The translations under genes were made by a program, and so were the position numbers. A stretch of 64,000 bases of DNA from DASRFR01 sp035651455. GTDB taxonomy: Bacteria > Acidobacteriota > Terriglobia > Terriglobales > Acidobacteriaceae. The DNA lies in the NCBI GenBank assembly GCA_035651455.1, contig DASRFR010000054.1, positions 62,001 through 126,000 of the forward strand. Direction: 5' to 3'. This document shows positions 63,187-64,000 of the stretch, piece after piece (position 1 is the first letter of the stretch; every line of letters begins with the position of its first letter). The notes below the pieces were generated by a model. It saw only the letters and a list, made by a program, of their open reading frames with translations, was not told the origin of the DNA and ran no database searches.

Positions 63187-64000
63187 TCAGTAGCTTCTTG
63201 CTCCCACCCTGTAGTCACTGCGGGAGGCAAGCCGAAAATCATCGGGATAGATGCACAGCTTTTCGTTGCCGGAGCCGGTGATCCAGAAATTGTCTTCTAG
63301 CCGCAAGCCACCGCCGCCGGGCCAGTAAATGCCGGGCTCAATGGCCAGCACCATGCCTTTGCGCACGGTGCCGGTGCCGGCCTGATGCGCGTAGGGAGGC
63401 TCGTGCGCCCGGGCCCCGACGCCGTGACAGATGGGATGCGATGGCTGGCCGGGATATCCGCCTTCGGCAATGCGCGCACGCACCATACGATCCAGTTCCG
63501 GAAAGCTCGCGCCATCTTGCGCGTAGGAGACGGCTTCTGCGAAGACGCGCAACAGCAGGTCCAACAGCTTGTGGTAGTCGGGACTCAGATCACCAGGACA
63601 GGCGTTCTTGGTGAGGTCGGTCCAGTAGCCATCGACGCAGACCCAGATTTCGAACAGGGTTGGCTCGTTCTCCTGGATAGGGCGATCGCCGGTAGCGGTA
63701 AAGGTGGCAATGCCCTTACCCGACCAGACCAAGGTAAAGGCACGGGCCATTTCGACTTTGCCCTTATATCCGACGCCCACGCCGTGCACGTAGCTCTCGT
63801 ACATGCCGCCGACTTGGCTTTCCTTCATGCCGGGGCGCATGTGCTCGCGCGTGTAGTCCATGGCAAGCGCGGCCAGTTCATTGGCCAGGCGCATGCGCTC
63901 GATCTCCTGCGCCGTTTTGATGGTGCGGGCGTCATTGAGCAAGGGAGTGGCGTCGACGACCTCGTCGGACACTTTGCGGAAAGCATCGAAGAAATTTTGC
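63187..64000 (-). CDS. M24 family metallopeptidase (Xaa-Pro aminopeptidase-like), 5' part outside the window
   Basis: The frame is open to the right edge, so the N-terminal domain is missing; 270 residues are visible. M24 ligands here are nearly standard: EIWVCVDGYWTDLTKN (first Asp replaced by Glu, second Asp kept), CHGVGARAHEPPY (His), LAIEPGIYWPG (Glu) and LRLEDNFWIT (Glu). It therefore has a more usual metal site than the second M24 protein of the cluster. It is the most upstream visible gene of the minus-strand run, two bases from the M20 gene. The promoter lies beyond the window. Confidence 0.88.
   Translation of the reverse strand, partial: QNFFDAFRKVSDEVVDATPLLNDARTIKTAQEIERMRLANELAALAMDYTREHMRPGMKESQVGGMYESYVHGVGVGYKGKVEMARAFTLVWSGKGIATFTATGDRPIQENEPTLFEIWVCVDGYWTDLTKNACPGDLSPDYHKLLDLLLRVFAEAVSYAQDGASFPELDRMVRARIAEGGYPGQPSHPICHGVGARAHEPPYAHQAGTGTVRKGMVLAIEPGIYWPGGGGLRLEDNFWITGSGNEKLCIYPDDFRLASRSDYRVGARSY

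Noticed and set aside
1..64000. CRISPR arrays, tRNA or rRNA genes, insertion sequences, prophage
   Set aside because: No evenly spaced direct repeats, no tRNA T-arm consensus in intergenic DNA and no transposase, integrase or phage protein were found by reading.

Overview
The window reads as a chromosomal segment of a Gram-negative, probably aerobic soil bacterium. The best guess is an acidobacterium (Acidobacteriota, class Terriglobia). This rests on the type of genes present: tandem secreted proteins with carboxypeptidase-regulatory-like folds, a carboxypeptidase-like/TPR protein, Thr-Pro-Gly-rich secreted proteins, PilZ proteins, a BamA/TamA-TamB pair and MttB-type methyltransferases, in DNA that looks about 58-60 % G+C by eye. 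No rRNA or tRNA gene, CRISPR array, insertion sequence or phage gene was found, so the taxonomic call is inference.

Left part (1-23.3 kb): an amidase, a Crp/Fnr regulator with an N-terminal cysteine motif and a receiver-PAS-histidine kinase lie on the minus strand. They are followed by an ABC exporter, a secreted NTF2-like protein, a rhodanese, an RsuA/RluB pseudouridine synthase, a Thr/Pro/Gly-repeat secreted protein, two tandem beta-sandwich secreted proteins and a metallo-beta-lactamase/rhodanese fusion. TamB and a POTRA/beta-barrel protein form an envelope-biogenesis pair. A secreted beta-propeller-like protein and a PilZ protein follow.

Middle part (23.5-43.6 kb): HtrA-like protease, then on the minus strand a corrinoid protein, a non-pyrrolysine MttB-family methyltransferase and an M48 protease. 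Next come PilZ plus a LuxR-type regulator with a degenerate receiver, a cytochrome c, Der, a DinG/XPD helicase, the preQ0 genes queD-queE-queC, a TPR secreted protein, a PilT-like ATPase, protoporphyrinogen oxidase, a DinB-fold protein, an anion permease and an MscS channel.

Right part (43.6-64 kb): a membrane redox module (HybB/NrfD-like, HybA-like ferredoxin and a membrane-anchored GcvH-fold protein lacking the lipoyl lysine); an EamA exporter diverging from a CGNR zinc-finger regulator over a two-operator control region; an NtrC-type regulator with its kinase; phoB-phoR-phoU; and at the right edge a six-gene minus-strand catabolic cluster that runs off the window (M24 peptidase, M20 amidohydrolase, creatinase-like M24 protein, ketopantoate-reductase-like protein, LLM flavin oxidoreductase, hydantoinase A). 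Two hydrolases in that cluster have changed the metal ligands normal for their families. This cluster and the lipoate-less GcvH redox module are the strongest candidates for undescribed biology here.
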